Positions 13,893 through 22,097 are shown, counted from the stretch's first letter. The stretch is DNA of 32,295 nucleotides from Planctomycetota bacterium (GCA_029558835.1 JAKQDH010000210.1:1-32295); one strand, 5' to 3'. Notes: a model not told the origin generated them from the letters alone. A program made the numbers and translations.

Positions 13893-14679
13893 GACCCAGG
13901 TCGGGCCCGACATCGTTCGGCTCGCCTTCATGCTGGCGGACGCGGTCGCGTGCCTGGTCGCGCGTGTGCGGGCGTTCTGCTACGAGGTGATGCTGGCCGG
14001 GCACGCCTGCCCAGGCTGCGGCGGAAACCTCGTAATGGTCCGCGACGGGGCCTGCCGGTGCCTTGCGTGCGGGAGGACGTTCGACCCGACGGTGGTGTTT
14101 CAGACCTGTGCCGCCTGTGGCGGGAGGCCGCGTGTCCGCATCCGGCGGTACGAGTGCAACTGCTGCCATGCGGAGATCATGTCGCGGTTCCTGTTCGACG
14201 GCCTCGTGTTTGATGCGGCATACTTCCGGGAGAAGATGGCCGAGCACCGCGAGCGCAAGCATGACCAGCGCGAGCGTGTGCGGCTGATGCTGGCCGCGTG
14301 CCGGTCCCCGGCCGTCGAGGTGGACCCGGCCGGGCTGGACGGCCTGGCGGCGCTCCAGGCCGCGCTGGACGAGCTGACCCGCTCGGTCGAGCCAGCGGCA
14401 GCTCCGCCAAGCAGGAGCGACTTCGACCTGCACCGCTACGAACGCCACGTCCAAGCCCAGTGCACGGGCAGCGCGATCGCGCTGGCCGATATCCCGCCAC
14501 TGATCGAGGACCCGCGCCGGGACCTCATCTATCGCTTCATCGCGATCATCTTCCTCGCCCACGCCGGCGTTCTCACCGTGTGGCAGGAGGGTAGCACGAT
14601 CTGGGTGACCAACCATGATGCTGACCGAGAAAGACAAGCAGTTTCTGGAGCAGTTGAAGCAGCTGACGGAGTCGCGTGA
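13858..14679 (+). CDS. Protein with two zinc ribbons and a conserved-looking C-terminal domain
   Basis: A 273-aa protein from GTG 13858; ATG 13873 is an alternative start. H-A-C-P-G-C-G-G ... C-R-C-L-A-C-G-R-T-F (about 49-74) and T-C-A-A-C-G-G ... Y-E-C-N-C-C-H-A-E-I (about 83-105) are two successive zinc ribbons. A helical charged segment follows (about 118-185) and then a distinct domain, F-D-L-H-R-Y-E-R-H ... R-R-D-L-I-Y-R-F-I-A-I-I-F-L-A-H-A-G-V-L-T-V-W-Q-E-G-S-T-I-W-V (about 191-255), with a buried helix and two strands resembling a winged helix. The last 20 residues overlap the next gene. Double ribbons occur in transcription and replication accessory factors; I cannot name the family. 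Confidence 0.65.
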   Translation: MLRTPMSMSSCKTQVGPDIVRLAFMLADAVACLVARVRAFCYEVMLAGHACPGCGGNLVMVRDGACRCLACGRTFDPTVVFQTCAACGGRPRVRIRRYECNCCHAEIMSRFLFDGLVFDAAYFREKMAEHRERKHDQRERVRLMLAACRSPAVEVDPAGLDGLAALQAALDELTRSVEPAAAPPSRSDFDLHRYERHVQAQCTGSAIALADIPPLIEDPRRDLIYRFIAIIFLAHAGVLTVWQEGSTIWVTNHDADRERQAVSGAVEAADGVA

Positions 14680-15010
14680 GCTCTGGGTCGAGCTGCGCGC
14701 GGGCCAGCCGAGCTACATGGTCCTCCGCGGCACGTACGGCCAGAAAGTCCATCAAACCTTCCGCATGAGCCGCCAAGGCGTCCGCTGGCGGTTCTGGAGG
14801 GTTTTCAACGAGGTGTATGTGTCGTCCTTCGAGAGCATCCTCTTTATCGAGAAGACGTTCGGTCCGCACCTGCGCGAGCACGCCATCCGGATCAGCCAGG
14901 AGCGCTACGCCCTGCGACAACAGCTCCGCCAGGCCGGCTTTCAATCGGCCAGTTCGCTCGTTCACCGACGTGAAGATCCCCAGCCCGCCAAGAATCCAGG
15001 GCCGGTCTGA
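14615..15010 (+). CDS. Unknown 131-aa protein overlapping the zinc-ribbon gene
   Basis: It starts at ATG 14615 (a second ATG follows at 14618), 65 nt inside the upstream gene. The N-terminus is a charged helix (L-T-E-K-D-K-Q-F-L-E-Q-L-K-Q-L); residues 25-65 look like strands (L-W-V-E-L-R-A-G-Q-P-S-Y-M-V-L-R-G-T-Y-G); residues 80-112 are helical with many Arg and Glu. The Trp/Arg/Tyr-rich middle suggests a compact nucleic-acid-binding fold, but no motif identifies it. It forms a likely operon with the two genes before it. Confidence 0.6.
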   Translation: MMLTEKDKQFLEQLKQLTESRELWVELRAGQPSYMVLRGTYGQKVHQTFRMSRQGVRWRFWRVFNEVYVSSFESILFIEKTFGPHLREHAIRISQERYALRQQLRQAGFQSASSLVHRREDPQPAKNPGPV

Positions 15011-15171
15011 TTGACAAGGTTTTCACCCTCCGAACGGGAACCCGAGGCCACCGACGAAGACGCCGCGCAAACGCGTCGAATCCGCCGCAAGGGGGCCCTC
15101 GCGCGCACCAGGCCGCCGGATTCGCCCGGTTTTCGGTGCAGGCATGGTTTGCCCGCAACGCCGCCAGCGGA
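15011..15171. other. Intergenic gap before the winged-helix gene
   Basis: No gene is seen. TTGACA occurs at 15011-15017 without a matching -10 box. The TATA-like element at 15172 is the better promoter candidate for the next gene. Confidence 0.35.
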
Positions 15172-15179
15172 TTTTAACA
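15172..15179 (+). promoter_or_regulatory. TATA-like box before the winged-helix gene
   Basis: TTTTAACA lies 28 nt before ATG 15208. It is a weak match considered mainly because spacing and context agree with the other boxes. Confidence 0.3.
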
Positions 15180-15207
15180 GTGCCGCGTCGCGCAGGCCCC
15201 GCACGGA

Positions 15208-15771
15208 ATGCCGTGTTTGCACTTCAGAACCACCCCCTGTGAGAACATGACGAGTACCAAGGTCGATCTCAACGCGAGCCGCATCGCGCGCTTGCAGGAC
15301 GTCAGCGATCTGGCCGAACTCCTGTTCCCCGGGAACCGTAATCAGCAGCACTGCTGCCTCGTGCTGTGGATTTCGCTGAAATGGGCCGACGGTTCTCTGG
15401 TGCCTAAGCTGGCACCGCTCGCAGAAGAGCACGGAATCTCGAAGCGCACGCTGGAACGCGTCCGGGCCAAGCTCCGCCGTCTCGGCCTGATCGACCACGT
15501 CTCGCGCTTCAACGCCCGGCACGGCTACCGCGAGGGCTGGGTGCTTTCGCCGCGCTTCGCCCGCAGCCTGGCACTGCTCGCGAACAAGGTGGTCGCGCTC
15601 AACAACACGACGGCCGCCGCCCGCGACAAGGAGCTGCTGCTCATCCAGTTTGCAGAGGCGCGGCGCGCAGCGTATAGCCAGAGGACAGCCGCGCCACCGG
15701 GGCTGGTGGGTAACAAACCCACACCGCGGCCGCGCCTGCGCCCGTCGGAGCTGCAAAGGGTCAAGCGATGA
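15208..15771 (+). CDS. Winged-helix DNA-binding protein
   Basis: A 187-aa frame from ATG 15208; ATG 15247 gives 174 residues and may be the true start, as neither has a strong ribosome site. Residues about 52-92 read L-V-L-W-I-S-L-K-W-A-D-G-S-L-V-P-K-L-A-P-L-A-E-E-H-G-I-S-K-R-T-L-E-R-V-R-A-K-L-R-R-L-G-L-I-D, a winged helix with recognition helix around K-R-T-L-E-R-V-R-A-K-L. This resembles replication-initiator or MarR-like folds. The C-terminal part holds helices and a basic tail. Placed after orc1/cdc6 and the zinc genes, it could regulate transcription, copy number or partition. It ends 28 bp before the end of the convergent surface-protein gene. Confidence 0.65.
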   Translation: MPCLHFRTTPCENMTSTKVDLNASRIARLQDVSDLAELLFPGNRNQQHCCLVLWISLKWADGSLVPKLAPLAEEHGISKRTLERVRAKLRRLGLIDHVSRFNARHGYREGWVLSPRFARSLALLANKVVALNNTTAAARDKELLLIQFAEARRAAYSQRTAAPPGLVGNKPTPRPRLRPSELQRVKR

Positions 15772-15799
15772 GCCGAGCCCCACGTGCCTGCACCTTACC

Positions 15800-18112
15800 C
15801 TACGGGCCGGTGAAGGCCGTGCTGAAGTTCCCGAAATCAGCCAGATCAACGTCAACCTCGCTATCCGGGGCGACATTACGATCGCGGTCCGGAGCGGCGC
15901 GCAAGCGGCCGTCCAGACTAATCGTCGCCAGCGGCACTGCTACCGGCTCGAAAGGCGCCGCTTCTGCGGGCCGGCTGGTCGGCGCGGCGAAGCCCCGGCC
16001 GTTGGCGTCGAGGTAGCACTGCAGCCATTGGCCGTAGTCGACGAGGGTGATGCAGCCGTCGCCGTCGAGGTCAGCCTCTAGGAGGAAGCCGGGGGCGCCC
16101 GTGCAGGTGCCAAACGCGCTGACGAAAAGCCAGAAGTCATCTTCGTCCACGTCGCCGTCGCCGTCGAGGTCACATGCGAAGAAGCATGCCCAGCGGGCCC
16201 AGAAGTACGAGACCCACTCTCCGGCGGCCGTGAAATCGCCCCCCGCGATCAGCTCGTTGTTGTAGACGGTCAGGGCCTGCACGCTGCCGTTCATCCCCGA
16301 CCCCAGGGGCTGCCAGACGCTGCCGTTCCAGCGAGCGATGCAGCCGCACGGCACACCGCTGGCGGTCGTGAAGTACCCTCCCGCGATCAGCTCGCCGGTG
16401 TAGACCGCGAGGGCACACACAACGTAGTTCATCCCCGTACCCAGCGGCTGCCACGTGCTGCCGTCCCAGCGGGCAATGTAGTTGCACTCCACACTGCCGG
16501 CTGTCGTGAAAGAGCCCCCCGCGATCAACTGGCCATTGTAGACCACCAGGGCTGCCACCCAACCGTCCATGCCCTCGCCCAGCCGCTGCCAGGCGCTGCC
16601 GTCCCAGCGGGCAATGTAGTTGCAGGTCGCGCCACCGGCGGAAGTGAAGAGGCCTCCCGCGACAAATCCGCCGTCATACGCAGTAAGGGCATAGACGTCA
16701 TAGTTCATTCCTTCCCCGAGCGGCTGCCACGCACCGCCGTCCCAGCAGGCAATGTAGTTGCAGGTCACGCCGCCGGCAGACGTGAAGTAGCCCCCCGCGA
16801 CGAGCGCGCCGTTGCACATCGTCAGGGCTTCCACGGCGTCGTTCATCCCCAACCCTAGCGGTAGCCACGCGCTGCCATCCCAGCGGGCAACGTAGTTGCA
16901 CGACGCGGCCCCGGCGCTTCTGAACCAGCCCCCCGCGATCAGTTCGCCGTTGTAGACTGTCACGGCGGTCACCAAGTCGTTCATCCCCTCCCCCAGGGGC
17001 TCCCAGGCGTTGCCGTCCCAACCGGCGACGAAGCTGCACCGCACGCCACCAGTGGTCCCTAAGAAACGACCGCCCGCGATGAGCGCGCCGTTGTAGACCG
17101 TCAGGGCCGCTACCCAGTTGTTCATCCCATCCCCCACCGGCTGCCAGACGCTGCCGTCCCAGCGGGCAATGCGGAGGCACGTCACGCCGCCGGCGCTTCC
17201 GAAGTCGCCCCCCGCGATCAGTTCGCCGTTGTAGACTGCCAGGGCGTATGCGGGATAGTCCATTCCCGACCCCAGCGACTGCCAGACGCTGCCGTTCCAG
17301 CGGGCGACATATCTGCATGTCACGCCTCCGGCGGTCCAGAACTGCCCCCCCGCGATCAGTTCGTCGTTGTAGACAGTCAGAGCGCGCACATCGCCGTTCA
17401 TCCCCGACCCCAGCAACTGCCAAGCGCTGCCGTTCCAGCGAGCGATGAAATTGGCCGGCACGCCGCCGGCACTCGTGAAAGAGCCTCCCGCAATTAACTC
17501 GCCATTGTAGACTGTCAGGGCGGACACGCGTGGACGCGTAACACCGCCCACCCCCGACCCCAGCGGCTGCCAAATACTGCCGTTCCAGCGAGCGATTCTG
17601 TAGCACGACACGCCGCCGGCAGTCGTGAAACGGCCTCCCGCGATCAGTTCGCCGTTGTAGACCGTCAGGGCATCAACGTATGGATAGCTGCCGTACATCC
17701 CTGATCCCAGCGGTTGCCAGTCGCTGCCATTCCAGCGGGCGATTCCGTTGCATGTCACGCCCCCGGCGGTCGTGAAGGCGCCCCCCGCAATCAATTCGCC
17801 GTTGTAGACCGCCACGGCGAATACCTCGCCGTTCATCCCCGATCCAAGCAGGTGCCAGGTGTTGCCGTCCCACGCAGCGATGTTGTTTGCGAAGACGCCG
17901 CCGGCAACTGTGAAAACCCCACCGACAACCAGCAGCTCGGGCTGTGGGCCCGGGCCATCGGGGTTCCAGGTAGTGGTGGCGAGTACGTCTCCGTCGGTTC
18001 CCCGCGCGCCCTCGCCCGGCAGCCAATCACAGTCCTGGGCCCGCACTGCAGGCGTTGCGCCCAACAAGCAAGCCACTACCGCCAGTGCTACGGTCGTGTT
18101 CCAGTGGTTCAT
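15800..18112 (-). CDS. Exported kelch/propeller-like repeat protein with dockerin-like C-terminus
   Basis: A 770-aa protein. ATG 18112 with GGAG 7 nt upstream is preferred over GTG 18127. Residues 1-26 are a signal peptide ending A-V-R-A-Q. About twelve full units of roughly 45 residues follow with consensus 'I-A-R-W-N-G-S-x-W-Q-P-L-G-S-G-M-N-G-x-V-x-A-L-T-V-Y-N-G-E-L-I-A-G-G-x-F-T-T-A-G-G-V', expected to form beta propellers. The end has D-L-D-G-D-G-D-V-D-E-D-D-F and D-L-D-G-D-G-C-I-T-L-V-D-Y, then a third, degenerate acidic segment (D-S-E-V-D-V-D-L-A-D-F-G-N-F). This architecture is common among planctomycete extracellular proteins. It probably binds carbohydrate or protein at the cell surface; the ligand is unknown. 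Confidence 0.85.
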   Translation of the reverse strand: MNHWNTTVALAVVACLLGATPAVRAQDCDWLPGEGARGTDGDVLATTTWNPDGPGPQPELLVVGGVFTVAGGVFANNIAAWDGNTWHLLGSGMNGEVFAVAVYNGELIAGGAFTTAGGVTCNGIARWNGSDWQPLGSGMYGSYPYVDALTVYNGELIAGGRFTTAGGVSCYRIARWNGSIWQPLGSGVGGVTRPRVSALTVYNGELIAGGSFTSAGGVPANFIARWNGSAWQLLGSGMNGDVRALTVYNDELIAGGQFWTAGGVTCRYVARWNGSVWQSLGSGMDYPAYALAVYNGELIAGGDFGSAGGVTCLRIARWDGSVWQPVGDGMNNWVAALTVYNGALIAGGRFLGTTGGVRCSFVAGWDGNAWEPLGEGMNDLVTAVTVYNGELIAGGWFRSAGAASCNYVARWDGSAWLPLGLGMNDAVEALTMCNGALVAGGYFTSAGGVTCNYIACWDGGAWQPLGEGMNYDVYALTAYDGGFVAGGLFTSAGGATCNYIARWDGSAWQRLGEGMDGWVAALVVYNGQLIAGGSFTTAGSVECNYIARWDGSTWQPLGTGMNYVVCALAVYTGELIAGGYFTTASGVPCGCIARWNGSVWQPLGSGMNGSVQALTVYNNELIAGGDFTAAGEWVSYFWARWACFFACDLDGDGDVDEDDFWLFVSAFGTCTGAPGFLLEADLDGDGCITLVDYGQWLQCYLDANGRGFAAPTSRPAEAAPFEPVAVPLATISLDGRLRAAPDRDRNVAPDSEVDVDLADFGNFSTAFTGP

Positions 18113-18954
18113 GATCAGACTCCGCACCTTAACCCGTACGCCCTTGACACTCGCACGCCCCCTGCGTGCCGGTGCTCGATGCCCAGCGAGCCGCGCGCTG
18201 AGTCACTCCACGCCATCGGGACAGCTACAGCCGGAAAGGGGGTGACAGGCCAAGCGCAGCCCCCGCATGCCCTGGTGCATGCGAACGGCCGCGCGCCGCC
18301 ACGGCATGGCGGCGCCTTCGGCCTGGGCATGCCACGCAACTCCTCTCCCGTCTCGCCCGGTCCCGTGTGGGCGTTTTTGTTGCCTGTTGACCGCCGACAC
18401 TCTGCTCCGCAGCCACCGCTCCGCTGAATCGCCAGCCTCCGCGCGCTGTCTCCACCTACCTTCACGCCGTGCCGCAGATTAGACCGCTTTCCAGCGGCGG
18501 TGACAGCGCTATGCTAGCAAGACACACCCACCTGGGTCAATAACCGGCGGCCCGAATTCACTCGCACGGTAGCACGCCGGTCTTTCAGGCCCTGGGACCT
18601 GTTGCAGGGTGATGAGCGAGCGGTTGACACGCTGCCGGCGGTACGTGCTCGGCTTCAGATATGCATGGCACTTCTGCCCGCGGTCGTTCTATCAAGCGAC
18701 TGCGCTCCCCAAGGGACGAAGGCGCCGCCGCGGTGAGTAGTGTCGTCAGCGTCTCGGCAGGAACACCGCCTGAAGCGCGTAGCCCCGTGCGACGGGTATC
18801 GCTGAGTTGCCGGCACGATTCCTTGCGTCACGACCATTACGTTCATGTCTACTGTGCTTCGCGCGACTTCTACCCGTGGAACGATCTGCGCGTTCGTAGC
18901 GGGATTCCGCACTTCTGAGCCCACCTGCGCGTGCGTACCAGGTAGAGGAGCGGC
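18113..18954. other. Gene-poor upstream region of the 18112 gene
   Basis: About 840 bp with no convincing ORF. The part nearest the minus-strand gene holds strong hairpins: CGCATGC/GCATGCG (18264-18270, 18277-18283) and GCGCCGCCA/TGGCGGCGC (18293-18301, 18307-18315). It is likely a long structured leader, as for the gene at 8870. TTGACA at about 18624 has no clear -10 partner. Confidence 0.4.
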
Positions 18955-19437
18955 ATGGAGGCCGTGCTTCCATCCGGCTCCGAGCGGCTCGCGTTCGAGC
19001 TGCGGTTTGTGCGCCGAGCAGACCGGGATGATGCTCGCCAAGAAGCCTGGCTGGCTCAACTGCAGGGCCGCGATCCGGCGCGGGCGGTGCAGGCTCTTGC
19101 TGAACGCGAGCGGCGGTACTTCGTGAGCAGGTCACTGCTGCTTCCGGCGATCTGCAACGCGGGGTGGCTTGAATCGATGCGCGCCGCTTGGGCCGCGATC
19201 CTGGGCGCCCGGCCCATGCCCCGTGCGGCGCGAGCGCTGGCGTCATGGCGTCTCGATCAGGTTGTGTTTGCAGTACTTGGCCGGCATGTCGTAACGTCGG
19301 CAGATGTCCAGAAACGGTTGGATGATGTGCGCTCGCGCGATCGCGTCCGGCAGGCGCCAACTGCCGCCACGGAAGACCGGCTTGGCGGGCCGTGCGCAGG
19401 CCTCGTACACGCGCCGCAGGGCCTGCATCGTGGGTGA
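18955..19437 (+). CDS. Sigma-factor-like fragment, probably truncated
   Basis: A 160-aa frame with GAGGAG just before the ATG. Residues about 10-62 (L-A-F-E-L-R-F-V-R-R-A-D-R-D-D-A-R-Q-E-A-W-L-A-Q-L-Q-G-R-D-P-A-R-A-V-Q-A-L-A-E-R-E-R-R-Y-F) resemble the charged helices of sigma-factor region 2-like small proteins common in planctomycetes. After about residue 97 (position 19243) the frame is antisense to the end of the radical SAM gene and reads as shadow sequence (V-R-S-R-D-R-V-R-Q-A-P). The authentic gene has probably lost its 3' part at this junction. Function is uncertain. Confidence 0.4.
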   Translation: MEAVLPSGSERLAFELRFVRRADRDDARQEAWLAQLQGRDPARAVQALAERERRYFVSRSLLLPAICNAGWLESMRAAWAAILGARPMPRAARALASWRLDQVVFAVLGRHVVTSADVQKRLDDVRSRDRVRQAPTAATEDRLGGPCAGLVHAPQGLHRG

Positions 19438-20376
19438 GAGCTGGCCGCCGCGCGGCTGCACGATCTTGACGGGCGAGTAGACCACGTGGCGAGCGTGCAG
19501 GTCCTTCGCCAGGGCCGCGAGGCGTTCGAGATCGTCGAGCGTTTGGGCCTCCGGTAGGTCAAAGTCCGCGAGCGATGCCGGTGGGCGTGTTGGTAGTGGT
19601 GAGCGCGGGAAGAGTGGGTCGATCCGCAGCACGAGCGGGATGCCGTGGGCGTGCAGGGCGCGCAGTCCCTCGATCCGTTCGTCCAGCGGGGGCGCGCCGG
19701 GGTCGTAGTGCTGCCGTGCGTCCTCCCGCCAGAATGCCAGGCTCACTTCGATGACGAACCCGGGCTGTGCGCGTGCTGCGAATTCAGCGTGCCGCGGGTG
19801 GTCTTCGGGCAGCGTGCCGAGGGCTTGGAACAGGTCGAGATAGCCGCGCCGCACGGGCAGGAGCGGGTTCTTCGTCAGGATCGTCACGGTCGTGAAGCGG
19901 TAGCGATGGCGCAGAATCTCCGTGAGCGCTAAGCGGGTGTGCCCGGCCGTCGCCTCCAGGGGCTGGAACGGGTCGGTGCTGTTCGACAGGTGCACGGGCG
20001 CGGGCGGGACGTCCCAGCGCTCAAGATCGTCCAGGTCCTTCAGCAGGAGCCGTTCGAAGTTGCTCTTCGGTGCGGCCTCGTCCGGCTCGTAGGCCTGCGC
20101 GTAGCAGTACTCGCAGTGGTGGGCGCACCCGGTGAACACGTTGATGCAGTAGCGGTGACCGCTCGGGAAGTCGCACTGCGCGGCGAACGGGCAGTACCAC
20201 TTGATCACGCGCGGCCGCTTGGGTTCGAGCACATCCTTCGCAGACCGGTGCGGCAGGAAGTAGAGCGCCAGCGCTCGTTGGTCCTCCGGCGCGAGGCCCT
20301 CCCACACCGCCCGGTACTTGGGGTGTATCTGCCGGATCAGACCCTCGACGTCCACGTCGAACAACTGTTGCCGCAT
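19243..20376 (-). CDS. Radical SAM protein of the spore photoproduct lyase-like (COG1533) type
   Basis: A 377-aa protein from ATG 20376 with GGAGG 6 nt upstream; longer frames to 20724 pass through non-coding-looking sequence. The cluster motif is C84-x3-C88-x2-C91 (G-C-A-H-H-C-E-Y-C-Y-A), which holds the 4Fe-4S cluster that cleaves S-adenosylmethionine. S-N-S-T-D-P-F-Q-P-L-E, T-I-L-T-K-N-P-L and V-I-E-V-S-L follow as expected for this family. An N-terminal 60-residue extension precedes an unusual C62...C68...C77 set, which might bind another metal. These enzymes include DNA photoproduct lyases, but many members have unknown substrates, so repair is only one option. Transcription is divergent from the gene at 20702. 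Confidence 0.8.
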   Translation of the reverse strand: MRQQLFDVDVEGLIRQIHPKYRAVWEGLAPEDQRALALYFLPHRSAKDVLEPKRPRVIKWYCPFAAQCDFPSGHRYCINVFTGCAHHCEYCYAQAYEPDEAAPKSNFERLLLKDLDDLERWDVPPAPVHLSNSTDPFQPLEATAGHTRLALTEILRHRYRFTTVTILTKNPLLPVRRGYLDLFQALGTLPEDHPRHAEFAARAQPGFVIEVSLAFWREDARQHYDPGAPPLDERIEGLRALHAHGIPLVLRIDPLFPRSPLPTRPPASLADFDLPEAQTLDDLERLAALAKDLHARHVVYSPVKIVQPRGGQLSPTMQALRRVYEACARPAKPVFRGGSWRLPDAIARAHIIQPFLDICRRYDMPAKYCKHNLIETP

Positions 20377-20701
20377 CGCAGGCCTCCGCTCGTTCCTGAC
20401 CACTCTCATGATGCGCGCTGCCCGCGCACCGCCATACACTCTATACCAGCGTACCGCGTGCGGTGAGCTCCGTCGGCACTTCCCGCTGACGGCGTGTTGA
20501 CGCCTGCCCGCCGGCTGCGTGCATGCCGGTCCCGCGACCGTGGTCGCGTGCCGGCGGGGACGTTGCCCCCGTCCATCCAGCTTCCCGGCGTGCCAGCGAG
20601 CCGTCGTCGTGATGTCACTCGGCACTCCCGCGGCGCTCGTACGATGAAGCGTGAGGCTGGGCGGCACGACGGCTGTCGTCATGTTCAGCAGGAGGTTCGC
20701 C
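20377..20701. other. Divergent intergenic region with a strong hairpin
   Basis: The 325 bp between the divergent genes carry a nested stem: GCCGG ... CGCGACC, GT, GGTCGCG ... CCGGC (about 20525-20555). TATAGAGTGTATG on the minus strand (about 20430-20445) could be the -10 region of the radical SAM gene. The plus-strand gene has no visible promoter. Confidence 0.4.
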
Positions 20702-21625
20702 ATGGCACGCTTCGGCCGCAGCATTCGTTCGCTCTATCCACGACCGCACCATGGGCAGGAGCACGAGGAGGTGGACTTGTCGGGCCTGCGCAGCCCGGGC
20801 GCGCAGTACCGCGCGATCCGCCCGCCACAGCCCAGACCGGACCCACTCCTGGTCACCGAGACCGCCTATCCCCCGGCGCCCGAGCCCTACCGCGAGGACA
20901 TCCACTACCCGGCCCTCGCCCGCCGGCGCTATCTGAAACCCACCGACTACGCCCCGGATGAGGATGCGTGGGAGTACGACCTCGGCCCGGACGAGGCCAT
21001 GTTCGACGGGCGGGCACTCAACGTCCTCGATCGGGTACCGCGCGAGCGGCCTCTGACGTACGAGGAGAGCGTGCGGCGGCTCGATCTCGCGCGCAAACTC
21101 GAACGTGAGGCAGCAGGCGACCAGAACGCGTACGCGGGACGCGGCGAGATGCCGGGCGACCTGGAAGCGCTGGAGCAGGTCCCGCAGGAACGTGACGAAG
21201 TCTTCCTCGAGAATGCGGCGCCTGCCGGCGCTGGCCCTGCGTCTGCCGAGGCCGGCGAAGACTCGGGGAACGGCGGCGCTCTCGACGCCGTGGCAAACAC
21301 GGCGCGCACGATGCGTGAGGGAGCAGCGTACGGCGGCTTGGAGCGGATCGTGCTCGGCCAGGAACGGATGGAGGCACCGACCGGGGCGGACGCATGGGCG
21401 ACGATGGCGATGGAGGGCGGTCCGGACGAGCTGTCGCTGGCCGAGCACGCCTTCGATCAACACCTCGAAGATATCGCCGCGGGATTCCGGCACCAGGAGC
21501 AGGCCTTCGCCGAGCCGGACTGGGGCGCTGCTGCGCTCGTGCCGAGCTGCGCAGGACCGGACCTGCACGAGCCGCCTGAGCCGGCGGCATCACTGATGAT
21601 GCCACCGGACCCGGGACCCATGTAA
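20702..21625 (+). CDS. Acidic, Pro-rich unknown protein
   Basis: A 307-aa protein. ATG 20702 follows GGAGG by 6 nt; the earlier in-frame start at 20651 has none. The N-terminus is basic (MARFGRSIRSLYPRPHH), residues 20-85 are Pro/Tyr rich, and the rest is strongly acidic with helical stretches (Y-E-E-S-V-R-R-L-D-L-A-R-K-L-E-R-E-A-A; E-H-A-F-D-Q-H-L-E-D-I-A-A-G-F-R-H-Q-E). No signal peptide, membrane segment or enzyme motif is present. It looks like an adaptor or structural protein of the element. Family unknown. Confidence 0.65.
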   Translation: MARFGRSIRSLYPRPHHGQEHEEVDLSGLRSPGAQYRAIRPPQPRPDPLLVTETAYPPAPEPYREDIHYPALARRRYLKPTDYAPDEDAWEYDLGPDEAMFDGRALNVLDRVPRERPLTYEESVRRLDLARKLEREAAGDQNAYAGRGEMPGDLEALEQVPQERDEVFLENAAPAGAGPASAEAGEDSGNGGALDAVANTARTMREGAAYGGLERIVLGQERMEAPTGADAWATMAMEGGPDELSLAEHAFDQHLEDIAAGFRHQEQAFAEPDWGAAALVPSCAGPDLHEPPEPAASLMMPPDPGPM

Positions 21626-21648
21626 CGCAGCACGGGCCGGCAGCGACA

Positions 21649-21660
21649 AGTTTATAAACT
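21649..21660. promoter_or_regulatory. Palindromic TATA-like element
   Basis: AGTTTATAAACT is a perfect 12-bp palindrome containing TTTATAAA, preceded by CGACA. It resembles an archaeal BRE-TATA promoter, but no substantial ORF starts at leaderless distance; the nearest start is GTG 21705 of a 20-codon frame. It may drive a short RNA or be a regulator site. Confidence 0.45.
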
Positions 21661-22011
21661 CGGCCGTAGTACCACCGGTCAATCCTCACAACGGAGCACG
21701 TCAAGTGCCCACGGCAACCGACGCGCGCACGCGCACCACCGGTTGCCAGAGGATCTTCACCACGTGACAGCACCCGGCCGACGGCCAGGGTCATCATGCA
21801 GCGGATCCTCGACGAGAAACCGGGATTGGCCGAGGGCCAGCCCAAAATCCAAGTAGCTGATTCTCCATTGAATCTGGCAACCAACCATCACGTCGAGCTT
21901 CCCTGCGATTCCTCAAGACCCACGACACGACAGAACCCGGGAGACACCATCCATCGGTGTTCCGCCGGTCCTCGGGAATATGATGACTGAACCGTGCCCG
22001 ACCGTGCGTCA
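21661..22011. other. Short frames and a hairpin, no clear gene
   Basis: Contains a perfect stem GGCAACCG/CGGTTGCC (21713-21720, 21740-21747) whose arms resemble the leader hairpins, a 20-aa frame at 21705-21767 and a 64-aa frame at 21796-21990 without a good ribosome site. A small RNA starting about 25 nt after the TATA-like box at 21651 is as likely as a peptide. Confidence 0.35.
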
Positions 22012-22048
22012 GATGGGTCGTTCCTCGCACACGCGTGCGAGACCCATC
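22012..22048 (+). promoter_or_regulatory. Leader hairpin before gene 22098
   Basis: GATGGGTC (22012-22019) pairs with GACCCATC (22041-22048), with an inner stem CTCGCA/TGCGAG. A run of six T lies at about 22063-22068, after a short GC-rich gap, and then AGGAGG before the ATG. It could be an attenuator with the T-run, but the stem does not abut it. Confidence 0.5.
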
Positions 22049-22097
22049 GGCGACGGCCGGGCGTTTTTTCTGCGCCCCAGGCGCGAAGGAGGAAACC

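Noticed and set aside
20377..20724. N-terminal extension of the radical SAM gene to 20724
   Set aside because: The extra 116 residues have shadow-like composition, while ATG 20376 has a proper GGAGG site.
22041..22070. Intrinsic terminator before gene 22098
   Set aside because: A T-run is present, but the stem ends about 14 nt before it, so the standard stem-then-T layout is not met.
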